From an uncultured Aquabacterium sp. (GTDB lineage: Bacteria > Pseudomonadota > Gammaproteobacteria > Burkholderiales > Burkholderiaceae_C), in the NCBI GenBank assembly GCA_937923225.1, contig CALAKR010000471.1, positions 1 through 7,692 on the forward strand: a stretch of 7,692 nucleotides of DNA, in the 5' to 3' direction. Shown in pieces: positions 1-4,951 of this stretch. The position numbers were made by a program, and so were the translations under genes. Below the pieces are notes generated by a model. The model was given only the letters and a program-made list of their open reading frames with translations. It made no database searches and was not told the DNA's origin. Every line of letters starts with the position of its first letter. The first letter of the stretch is position 1.

Positions 1-750
1 ATTGAAGTCCTGTCGGCCGAACAGGTCTACCCCAACGGCACCCGCGCGCTGACGCCGGTGTCGCTGGCGATCCAGCCCGGCGAGTTCGTGACCCTGCTGG
101 GCCCTTCGGGCTGCGGCAAGAGCACGCTGCTCAAGATGGTCGCGGGCCTGCTGGAGCCCAGTGATGGCCGCATCCTGCTCTCGCGCAAGCCCGTGCAGGA
201 CGCCAATGCCGAGCACCAGCTCTCCTTCGTGTTCCAGGAGGCCACCTTGATGCCTTGGTCCACGGTGGAGGCCAATGTGCGCCTGCCGCTGGACCTGGCC
301 GGTGTGCCCAAGGCCGAGGCCGCACCGCGCGTGGCCCAGGCGCTGGAGATGGTCGGCCTGGGCGCCTTCGGCAAGCACCGCCCGCGTGAGTTGTCGGGCG
401 GCATGCAGATGCGCGTGTCCATCGCGCGCGGCCTGGTCACGCAACCCAAGCTGCTGCTGATGGACGAGCCTTTCGGCGCGCTGGATGAGTTCACCCGCAA
501 CAAGCTGGACACGGACCTGCTGGACCTGTGGCGACGCCAGGGACTCACGGTGGTGTTCGTCACGCACAGCATCAGCGAGGCGGTGTTCCTGTCCACCCGC
601 GTGATCGTGATGGCCGCCCGCCCTGGCCGAGTGGTCGAGGACATCGCTGTCGACCCGAGCATCCCGCGCGACGACGACTACCGCACCAGCCCGCGCTTCA
701 ACGAACTGGTGCGCCACCTGCAGCACAGCCTGTCGGAGGCCCACGCATGA
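1..750 (+). CDS. ABC transporter ATP-binding protein, SsuB/TauB/ThiZ type (5' partial)
   Basis: This is the cytoplasmic ATPase that powers import through the permease encoded next to it. The frame is open from base 1, so the true start lies upstream; the GTG at 58 falls inside the conserved first strand and is not the start. In the visible 249 residues the Walker A motif GPSGCGKST is at 34-42, the Q-loop glutamine at 79, the signature LSGGM at 131-135, Walker B LLLMDEP at 151-157 with catalytic Glu156, and the switch histidine at 189. All catalytic elements are intact. The form is typical of the nitrate/sulfonate/taurine/thiamine-precursor importer group, which usually has about 255-270 residues, so probably only a few N-terminal residues are missing. 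The stop overlaps the permease start in an ATGA junction, which implies translational coupling. A periplasmic binding protein is expected nearby but is not in the window. The substrate cannot be read from the ATPase. Confidence 0.96.
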   Translation: MEVLSAEQVYPNGTRALTPVSLAIQPGEFVTLLGPSGCGKSTLLKMVAGLLEPSDGRILLSRKPVQDANAEHQLSFVFQEATLMPWSTVEANVRLPLDLAGVPKAEAAPRVAQALEMVGLGAFGKHRPRELSGGMQMRVSIARGLVTQPKLLLMDEPFGALDEFTRNKLDTDLLDLWRRQGLTVVFVTHSISEAVFLSTRVIVMAARPGRVVEDIAVDPSIPRDDDYRTSPRFNELVRHLQHSLSEAHA

Positions 751-1544
751 GCCGCCCGCTGATCCAGAACGAACGCGCCCGCCAGTGGCTGCTGCCGCTG
801 ATCGTGGCCGCTCTGCTGCTGGGCCTGTGGCAAGGCTGGACAGTGGTCGCCGACGTGCCCGCTTACCTCGTGCCCTCGCCCTGGGCGATTGCCACCACGC
901 TGGTCGCCGACTGGGGCCTGCTCAGCGGCTCCCTGTGGGTCACCGTCAAGATCACCGTGCTGGCCTTCCTGGTCTCGGTGGTGCTGGGTTCGCTGGTGGC
1001 CTTCGCCTTCGTGCAGAGCCGCTGGATCGAATCAGCCTTCTTTCCGTACGCCGTTCTGCTGCAGGTGACGCCGGTGGTGGCCATCGCCCCGCTGATCATC
1101 ATCTGGGTGAAGGACCCGACCGCCTCGCTGGTGGTGTGCGCCACGCTGGTCGCGCTCTTCCCCATCATCAGCAACACCACCGTGGGCCTGCGCAGCGTGA
1201 ACCCGGGCCTGGCGGCCTACTTCAAGCTGCAGCGCGCCAGCCGCTGGCAGACCCTGGTGCGCCTGCGCATCCCCTCGGCGCTGCCCTACTTCTTCGCAGG
1301 CCTGCGCATCTCCGGCGGCCTGGCGCTGATCGGCGCCGTGGTGGCCGAGTTCGTGGCCGGCACCGGCGGCACGGGCACGGGCCTGGCCTACCAGATCCTG
1401 CAATCGGGCTACCAACTCAACATCCCGCGCCTGTTCGCGGCCCTGGTCTTGATCTCGGTGACCGGCGTGGGCGTGTTCGCCGTGCTGTCGGCCATCTCGC
1501 GCTGGGCGCTGGGCGGCTGGCACGAGAGCGAGATGAACCGCTGA
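747..1544 (+). CDS. ABC transporter permease, SsuC/ThiX (BPD_transp_1) family
   Basis: This inner-membrane permease of 265 residues would form the channel that works with the ATPase just upstream. I chose the ATG at 747 because it overlaps the ATPase stop, and the protein then has the usual family length; reading further upstream in frame gives only arginine/proline-rich shadow sequence. Hydrophobic segments lie at about 14-35, 66-92, 97-121, 127-143, 188-204 and 228-252, consistent with six membrane spans. The cytoplasmic EAA-type loop that contacts the ATPase is at about 156-188 and ends in the usual PSALPYFFAGLRI. Its central residue, normally Gly in the Gly-Ala-Ser turn, is Arg163 here. 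Later members of the group that carry pyrimidines, riboflavin, sulfonates or nitrate look alike, so family alone does not give a substrate. The aminohydrolase gene 24 bp downstream suggests a nitrogen heterocycle. Confidence 0.95.
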   Translation: MSRPLIQNERARQWLLPLIVAALLLGLWQGWTVVADVPAYLVPSPWAIATTLVADWGLLSGSLWVTVKITVLAFLVSVVLGSLVAFAFVQSRWIESAFFPYAVLLQVTPVVAIAPLIIIWVKDPTASLVVCATLVALFPIISNTTVGLRSVNPGLAAYFKLQRASRWQTLVRLRIPSALPYFFAGLRISGGLALIGAVVAEFVAGTGGTGTGLAYQILQSGYQLNIPRLFAALVLISVTGVGVFAVLSAISRWALGGWHESEMNR

Positions 1545-1568
1545 GCAGACCACTGATCCCATCCCCAC

Positions 1569-2963
1569 ATGACGACTCCCTATTCCCTCCTGATCCGCAA
1601 CGCCAGCGCCATCCTCACGGGCCTGGCCGGCGATGCCATGCGCCACGACGTGGTCACGCACGGCGCCGACATCCGCGTGCGTGGCGACGTGATCGAGGCC
1701 ATCGGCACGCTCGACGCACAACCCGGCGAGCGCGTGATCGACGCCAGCGGCAGCGTGGTCATGCCTGGCTGGGTCAACACCCATCACCACCTGTTCCAGA
1801 GCCTTCTCAAGGGCATCCCCGCCGGCATCAACGAAGGGCTGATGGGCTGGCTCAGCGCCGTGCCGGTGGCCTACCGCCGCCACTTCGACCACGACGAGGT
1901 GATGCGCGTGGCCGCGCGCCTCGGCATGGTCGAGCTGCTGCTGTCGGGCTGCACCACCGTGGCCGACCACCAGTACCACTACTACCCGGGCATGCCCTTC
2001 GATGCCTCGGCCGCCGTGTTCGACGAGGCCGAGGCGTTGGGCCTGCGGTTTGTGCTTTGCCGGGGTGGGCAGACCATCGTGCGCGCCATCGACGTGAACC
2101 CGCCGCCGCAGGTGCGCCCCGAAACGCTGGAGCAGTTCTTCACCGCCGTGGAGCGCGATGTGCACCGCTACCATCAGGCCGGGCCACGACCCATGCGCCA
2201 GGTGGTGAGCGCGCCGACCACGCCCACCTGGTCCGTGCCGGTGGAGCACCTCAAACCGATGGCGCAGGAGGCCCGCCGCCTGGGCATCCGCCTGCACAGC
2301 CACCTCAGCGAAACGGTGGAGTACGTCACCTACTGCCGCGAGGTGCACGGCTGCTCGCCGGTGGAGTTCGTGGGCCGCCACGATTGGCTGGGCGAGGACG
2401 TCTGGTACGCCCACCTGGTGCACCTCACGCCTGAAGAGATTCAGACCTTGGCCGAAACCCGCACCGGCATGGCCCACTGCCCGCAGAGCAATGGCCGCCT
2501 GGGCTCCGGCGTGGCGCCCGCGCCCGAGCTGATGCGCGCCGGTGGCCGCGTCTCGCTGGCCGTGGATGGCGCCGCCTCCAACGAAGCCGCCGACATGTTC
2601 CACGAGGCGCACACCGCGTGGATGGTTCACCGCGCCGTCAAGGGCCCGGGCGCGCTCAGCACCGACGAGGTCATCCGCATGGGCACGGCCGGCGGCGCGC
2701 AGGTGCTGGGCCTGCAGGGCGTGGGCACGCTGGCACCGGGCCAGGCCGCCGACCTGGTCGTGCTGCCCTTGAACGATCCGCGCCAATGGGGCCTGCACGA
2801 TCCGGCTGTGGCCCCCGTGGCCTGCGGCGCCGCCCGGCCCAGCCATGTGCTGTGCGCGGGCAGGCTGGTGGTCGATGGCGGCGTGATCCCCGGGCTGGAC
2901 ATGGAGAAGCTTCACGCCCAGGCCGATGACGCCGTGCGACACATGCAGAAGGCCATGGCCTGA
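1569..2963 (+). CDS. Metal-dependent aminohydrolase, AtzB/TrzN/8-oxoguanine-deaminase-like
   Basis: A cytoplasmic amidohydrolase-superfamily enzyme of 464 residues with the TIM-barrel motif set of the heterocycle deaminases. Visible metal and catalytic residues are His72 and His74 in NTHHHLFQSL, His245 and Glu248 in LHSHLSE, His282 in WYAHLVHL, and Asp333 in AVDGAASNE; the family motif HCPQSN is at 303-308. The flanking beta-sandwich is formed by the N-terminal segment (about 5-66) and the C-terminal 385-440. Such enzymes hydrolyse an exocyclic amine from a purine, pterin or triazine ring and release ammonia. The layout, including CTTVADHQYHY at 128-138, resembles both AtzB and bacterial 8-oxoguanine or isoxanthopterin deaminases, so I leave the substrate open. 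No clear Shine-Dalgarno precedes the ATG, and the 24-bp gap after the permease suggests co-transcription and re-initiation. The operon points to deamination of the imported compound. Confidence 0.93.
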   Translation: MTTPYSLLIRNASAILTGLAGDAMRHDVVTHGADIRVRGDVIEAIGTLDAQPGERVIDASGSVVMPGWVNTHHHLFQSLLKGIPAGINEGLMGWLSAVPVAYRRHFDHDEVMRVAARLGMVELLLSGCTTVADHQYHYYPGMPFDASAAVFDEAEALGLRFVLCRGGQTIVRAIDVNPPPQVRPETLEQFFTAVERDVHRYHQAGPRPMRQVVSAPTTPTWSVPVEHLKPMAQEARRLGIRLHSHLSETVEYVTYCREVHGCSPVEFVGRHDWLGEDVWYAHLVHLTPEEIQTLAETRTGMAHCPQSNGRLGSGVAPAPELMRAGGRVSLAVDGAASNEAADMFHEAHTAWMVHRAVKGPGALSTDEVIRMGTAGGAQVLGLQGVGTLAPGQAADLVVLPLNDPRQWGLHDPAVAPVACGAARPSHVLCAGRLVVDGGVIPGLDMEKLHAQADDAVRHMQKAMA

Positions 2964-3127
2964 ACGCTCGCCCAGATGTGTCTCAAAACCCTGACGCACT
3001 CATGCCATCAGCCCCTTACAGCTCAATCGGTGTGGACCGACTGACGTGCCCCGCAGCCAGGCGCACAGTAGGAACCATGGATACAGCAATCCATGTCTTC
3101 CCACCCGATGACAAAAGGAGCAAGATC
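2964..3127 (+). promoter_or_regulatory. Leader region of csbD with two inverted repeats
   Basis: This 164-bp stretch between the aminohydrolase and csbD holds no convincing gene. It contains an imperfect inverted repeat at 3023-3044 (TCA, TCGGT, a GTGG loop, ACCGA, TGA, with one a/c mismatch) and a stronger one at 3071-3101 just before the ribosome binding site. It must carry whatever ends transcription of the operon and starts csbD, but I cannot identify a convincing -35/-10 pair. A GGAAC at 3071-3075 resembles the -35 of some ECF sigma-factor promoters, with GTC at 3095-3097 as a possible -10, but the spacing is loose. The in-frame upward extension of csbD to a GTG at 2978 is unsupported. 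Confidence 0.4.
3071..3101 (+). repeat. Inverted repeat in the csbD leader
   Basis: CATGGAT at 3076-3082 and ATCCATG at 3089-3095 are perfect complements around a 6-nt centre, ACAGCA. GGAA at 3071-3074 can pair with TTCC at 3098-3101 beyond a small internal loop, giving 11 pairs in total. The structure ends 13 nt before the AAGGAG ribosome binding site at 3115-3120. It may be an operator for a dimeric regulator or a hairpin in the leader RNA; the sequence alone does not decide between them. Confidence 0.6.
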
Positions 3128-3310
3128 ATGAACAAAGACCAAGTGAAGGGCCGTGCGCACCAAGCCGTCGGTAAGGCCAAGGAAGTCGCTGGCGACGCCA
3201 CCGACAATTCCAAGCTGCAAGCCAAGGGCGTGGCCCAACAGGCCAAGGGCAAGGCCCAGGCCAACTACGGTGACGCAAAGAATTCCGTCGCCAAGAAGAT
3301 CGACCGTTGA
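3128..3310 (+). CDS. CsbD family stress-response protein
   Basis: A 60-residue, highly charged, Lys/Ala/Gln-rich, cytoplasmic protein of the CsbD family. The typical opening MNKDQVKGRAHQAVGKAKE, the central glycine and the repeated KGxAQQAKGKAQ pattern at about 33-45 match the family, as does the length of about 60-70 residues. CsbD proteins accumulate in general stress, but their biochemical role is unknown. The start is well supported by AAGGAG at 3115-3120, seven nt before the ATG, the best ribosome binding site in the window, which suggests strong expression. It has no cysteine, no signal peptide and no membrane segment. A 9-bp direct repeat (ACCGTTGAT at 3303-3311 and 3316-3324) spans its stop codon. 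It is followed after 26 bp by a possible small proline-rich ORF. The leader holds inverted repeats that may control it. Confidence 0.93.
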   Translation: MNKDQVKGRAHQAVGKAKEVAGDATDNSKLQAKGVAQQAKGKAQANYGDAKNSVAKKIDR

Positions 3311-3324
3311 TTGCAACCGTTGAT
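3303..3324 (+). repeat. 9-bp direct repeat across the csbD stop codon
   Basis: ACCGTTGAT occurs at 3303-3311 and again at 3316-3324, separated by TGCA (13-bp period). The first copy contains the csbD stop codon TGA at 3308-3310. It looks like a small local duplication of the gene end and has no evident function. Confidence 0.6.
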
Positions 3325-3336
3325 GGAGCGAGGGCG

Positions 3337-3525
3337 ATGCGAAATTACCTGACCACGTCTGGCGCTTTCGCCGCCGCCCCGCCCAATCCGCCGGATGCGC
3401 CGCCGCACCCCAACCCGGTGCACGGCACGCCGCCCATGACGGATCCGGAAGATACCCCGACTCCCCTCCACAGACCCTCCGATGGAGAGCCGGTGCAGGA
3501 GCCGGTCGAGCCGGATACCCTCTAA
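3337..3525 (+). CDS. Possible small proline-rich protein
   Basis: A 62-residue ORF that I do not recognise. The ATG at 3337 has GGAG at 3325-3328 at an 8-nt spacing, which is why I prefer it over a TTG at 3307 that overlaps the csbD stop. The N-terminal third (MRNYLTTSGAFAAAPPNPP) is followed by a proline-rich, acidic tail with repeated Glu-Pro pairs (EPVQEPVEPD at 51-60) and no hydrophobic span or cysteine, so it would be unstructured and soluble. The Glu-Pro pairs are encoded by three near-direct copies of GAGCCGG at 3487-3493, 3499-3505 and 3508-3514. A shorter product from the ATG at 3436 (29 residues) is also possible. Its place 26 bp after csbD suggests co-transcription and a stress link. 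Low-complexity GC-rich DNA can give such ORFs by chance. Confidence 0.4.
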   Translation: MRNYLTTSGAFAAAPPNPPDAPPHPNPVHGTPPMTDPEDTPTPLHRPSDGEPVQEPVEPDTL

Positions 3526-3552
3526 GGTGTGCTGATAGCGACGCGCCCCGCA

Positions 3553-3678
3553 GGCCACCGCCTGAAAACGGTGACCTTCAGGCCCGCTGAGGAACTGCTT
3601 GCGAGCAGCGCCCCGGCGGGCCTCCTCACGTTCAACTCCCGCATGCCGTCTATGCGAGTCTCTGAAGAATCATGCGGG
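3553..3678 (-). other. Multi-hairpin structured element at and after the mscL stop
   Basis: Read on the minus strand there are three stems in a row. Stem 1 is CCCGCATG at 3678-3671 with CATGCGGG at 3645-3638; it includes part of the mscL stop codon. Stem 2 is a nearly continuous 42-nt hairpin at 3622-3581: a 7-bp base GGCCCGC/GCGGGCC, then GGGG/CCTC, one more G.U pair, and a 5-bp CTGCT/AGCAG top closed by a CGCA tetraloop. Stem 3 at 3576-3553 pairs GGTCACCG with CGGTGGCC around an 8-nt loop. Some pairs are G.U on this strand and would be A.C mismatches on the other, so the RNA, if any, is read with mscL. No uridine tract follows, so it is not a standard intrinsic terminator. An alternative stem, GCCTGAA/TTCAGGC (3560-3566 with 3577-3583), excludes stem 3. 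It could be a 3' UTR element, a REP-like repeat or a small RNA. Confidence 0.5.
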
Positions 3679-4221
3679 CTGACTGGCCTTGGGCTCACTG
3701 CCGCCCGCGGGTGCGGGGGCAGGATTGTTGGGCTCATCCGGCACCGTCAGATGCGACGTGCATTGCGGACAACGGCAAGCCTTGATTGGGATGATGCTGC
3801 GGCAGTAAGGGCACTTCTTCTCGGTAGGCTCGCCCGGTGGCGGTGGCGGCTCCTGGAAATGGGCGTCCATCTGCGCCTCGGCCTTGCTCATCAGGCGGCT
3901 CACGATGAACATCGCCAGGCCCACCAGCATGAAGGCCAGCATCGCATTGATGAACATGCCGTAGTTCAAGGTGACCGCACCGGCCGCCTTGGCCTGGGCC
4001 AGTGTCAGATAAGGGCCCGCCACGCTCGGCCCTTCCCGAAGCACCACGAAGAAGTCCTTGAAATCGGTGCGCCCCATCAGCAGGCCCACGGGCGGCATGA
4101 TGATGTCGTCCACCAGGCTGCGCGCGATCGTCGTGAAGGCCGCGCCCACCGTGAAGCCCACAGCCAGATCCACCAGGTTGCCGCGGGTCACGAACTTGCG
4201 AAAATCTCTCCAGAAATGCAT
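3670..4221 (-). CDS. mscL: Large-conductance mechanosensitive channel MscL with C-terminal zinc-ribbon-like tail
   Basis: A 183-residue inner-membrane channel that opens under membrane tension in osmotic downshock and releases small solutes. The start at 4221 gives MHFWRDFRKFVTRGNLVDLAVG, which aligns with the N-terminal helix and first span of MscL. The first membrane helix is at about 16-44, ending in the hallmark DDIIMPPVGLL. The periplasmic loop (about 50-85) is somewhat longer than that of E. coli MscL. The second helix (about 86-110) starts at NYGMFINAM. After this the protein differs from the 136-residue E. coli form: a polyproline linker (125-129) leads to CPYC at 137-140 and CPQC at 151-154, with an extra Cys149, and then to a Pro/Ala/Ser-rich tail. 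This looks like a small cytoplasmic zinc ribbon. The gene is divergent from the deaminase gene at 4349 and converges on the csbD unit. No clear Shine-Dalgarno is seen. Confidence 0.95.
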   Translation of the reverse strand: MHFWRDFRKFVTRGNLVDLAVGFTVGAAFTTIARSLVDDIIMPPVGLLMGRTDFKDFFVVLREGPSVAGPYLTLAQAKAAGAVTLNYGMFINAMLAFMLVGLAMFIVSRLMSKAEAQMDAHFQEPPPPPGEPTEKKCPYCRSIIPIKACRCPQCTSHLTVPDEPNNPAPAPAGGSEPKASQPA

Positions 4222-4348
4222 GGCGATGTCATGAGAACAATGTTCACCGCATTGCACCGTCTTTACGCCCACGCCGCTGTCGGCCTGGGCCGATGCCCGA
4301 TGTAGGCATCGGCCGTCAAACCCTTTCTCTCTCACACGCAGTAGAACC
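4222..4348. promoter_or_regulatory. Divergent intergenic region between mscL and the deaminase gene
   Basis: These 127 bp must hold both promoters. I see no convincing -35/-10 pair for either gene. Two symmetrical sites stand out: an 11-bp palindrome (GAACA, a, TGTTC) at 4235-4245, 13 bp from the mscL start, and a perfect 10-bp inverted repeat at 4288-4314, 34 bp before the deaminase start. The last 30 bp before the deaminase ATG are rich in C, T and A (CCCTTTCTCTCTCAC), with no ribosome binding site. Confidence 0.4.
4288..4314. repeat. Perfect 10-bp inverted repeat upstream of the deaminase gene
   Basis: GGCCGATGCC at 4288-4297 and GGCATCGGCC at 4305-4314 are exact complements around the 7-nt centre CGATGTA. 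No T-run follows in either direction. It may be an operator in the divergent promoter region, or a leader hairpin of the deaminase mRNA. Confidence 0.65.
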
Positions 4349-4849
4349 ATGAGCACCCATCCCGCCCTGCCCCCTCTGAGCCAGGCCCAGATCGTCAAGC
4401 ACCTGCACCGCGCCAACGAGGTCGCTCGCCGCGCCATGGGTCTGGGCAAGCACCCCTTCGGCGCCATCCTGGTCGGGCCCGATGGAGAGACCGTGCTAGC
4501 CGAGCAGGGCAATGTCGACACCGTGAACCACGCCGAATCCGTGCTGGCCCGCACCGCAGCACTGAACTTCAGCCCCGAGGTGCTGTGGCAGTGCACGCTG
4601 GTGACCACCGCCGAGCCTTGCGTGATGTGCGCCGGCACGCAGTACTGGGCCAACATCGGCCGCGTGGTCTACGGCATGACCGAGCACCGCCTGCTGGAGC
4701 TCACCGGCAACGCCGAAGAGAACCCGACGATGAGCCTGCCCTGCCGCGAGGTGTTCGCGCGCGGCCAGAAGCCCATCGAGGTCATCGGTCCCGTGCCCGA
4801 GGTCGAAGAAGCCATGGCCGCCCTGCATAAAGGCTTCTGGCAATCCTGA
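4349..4849 (+). CDS. Nucleoside/nucleobase deaminase, cytidine-deaminase fold (guanine deaminase type)
   Basis: A cytoplasmic zinc-dependent deaminase of 166 residues. The zinc site is complete: HAES with His61 and catalytic Glu63, and PCVMC with Cys91 and Cys94. HPFGAILVG at 35-43 and the substrate-pocket segment QYWANIGRVVYG at 98-109 fit the GuaD/CodA-like/TadA superfamily. The length and the acidic, less conserved C-terminal half favour a free-base or nucleoside deaminase over the tRNA wobble enzyme TadA. Guanine to xanthine is one candidate reaction, but the usual C-terminal end of B. subtilis GuaD is not recognisable, so I give no symbol. The ATG at 4349 is the only sensible start; it has no clear Shine-Dalgarno. 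The gene appears monocistronic, with a 102-bp gap to the next gene. It is a different fold from the aminohydrolase at 1569, but both remove amino groups from ring compounds. Confidence 0.9.
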   Translation: MSTHPALPPLSQAQIVKHLHRANEVARRAMGLGKHPFGAILVGPDGETVLAEQGNVDTVNHAESVLARTAALNFSPEVLWQCTLVTTAEPCVMCAGTQYWANIGRVVYGMTEHRLLELTGNAEENPTMSLPCREVFARGQKPIEVIGPVPEVEEAMAALHKGFWQS

Positions 4850-4865
4850 ACTCAGCCATCCTGAA

Positions 4866-4922
4866 CGTTTAAACGCTGGCGTGCAGTCCTGATTACCCAT
4901 TGGGAATCCCCTGTCTGCACGC
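4866..4922. repeat. PmeI-type palindrome and long imperfect hairpin between the deaminase gene and aacS
   Basis: CGTTTAAACG at 4866-4875 is a perfect 10-bp palindrome in otherwise GC-rich DNA. Right after it, GCGTGCAG at 4879-4886 pairs with CTGCACGC at 4915-4922. Inside this stem GATT and CCC (4891-4894, 4896-4898) pair with GGG and AATC (4902-4904, 4905-4908), leaving one bulged A. The whole can fold into one long arm. It may end deaminase transcription, although no T-run follows, or serve as an operator before the aacS promoter. Confidence 0.5.
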
Positions 4923-4951
4923 GGCGCTAGGCGCGCGGCACAATCGTCCGC
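4915..4951 (+). promoter_or_regulatory. Candidate aacS promoter with leaderless start
   Basis: CACAAT at 4939-4944 is a plausible -10 element, and CTGCAC at 4915-4920 lies 18 bp upstream as a weak -35. The -10 ends seven bases before the ATG at 4952, so transcription would begin at or within a few bases of the start codon. No Shine-Dalgarno is present, which agrees with a leaderless mRNA. The proposed -35 overlaps the right arm of the hairpin at 4879-4922, so a protein bound there could block the promoter. This is inference from motif and spacing. Confidence 0.35.

Noticed and set aside
785..2434. 549-codon open frame on the plus strand
   Set aside because: Out-of-frame shadow running through the permease and the aminohydrolase, arginine/alanine/proline-rich with no fold signal.
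1032..2999. 655-codon open frame on the minus strand
   Set aside because: It is antisense to the permease and aminohydrolase, has a His/Ala/Gly/Arg-rich composition without any domain motif, and is the usual shadow of GC-rich coding DNA.
2978..3127. GTG-initiated 50-residue extension of CsbD
   Set aside because: It has no ribosome binding site, includes the inverted repeats and is not like the family; the ATG at 3128 has an ideal Shine-Dalgarno.
3522..3737. 71-codon minus-strand frame over the hairpin element
   Set aside because: It overlaps the mscL 3' end in another frame and consists largely of the inverted-repeat sequence, so RNA structure explains it better than protein.
4235..4245. 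GAACA-a-TGTTC as a LexA (SOS) box
   Set aside because: The Gram-positive form needs four central bases between GAAC and GTTC, and this has three; the proteobacterial CTGT...ACAG form is absent.
3529..4305. 258-codon plus-strand frame across the mscL region
   Set aside because: It lies antisense to a clear mscL and has no domain; the open frame reflects base composition.
4222..4656. N-terminal extension of MscL on the minus strand
   Set aside because: The conserved MscL N-terminus begins at 4221; the upstream part runs antisense through the deaminase gene and has no homology to the family.
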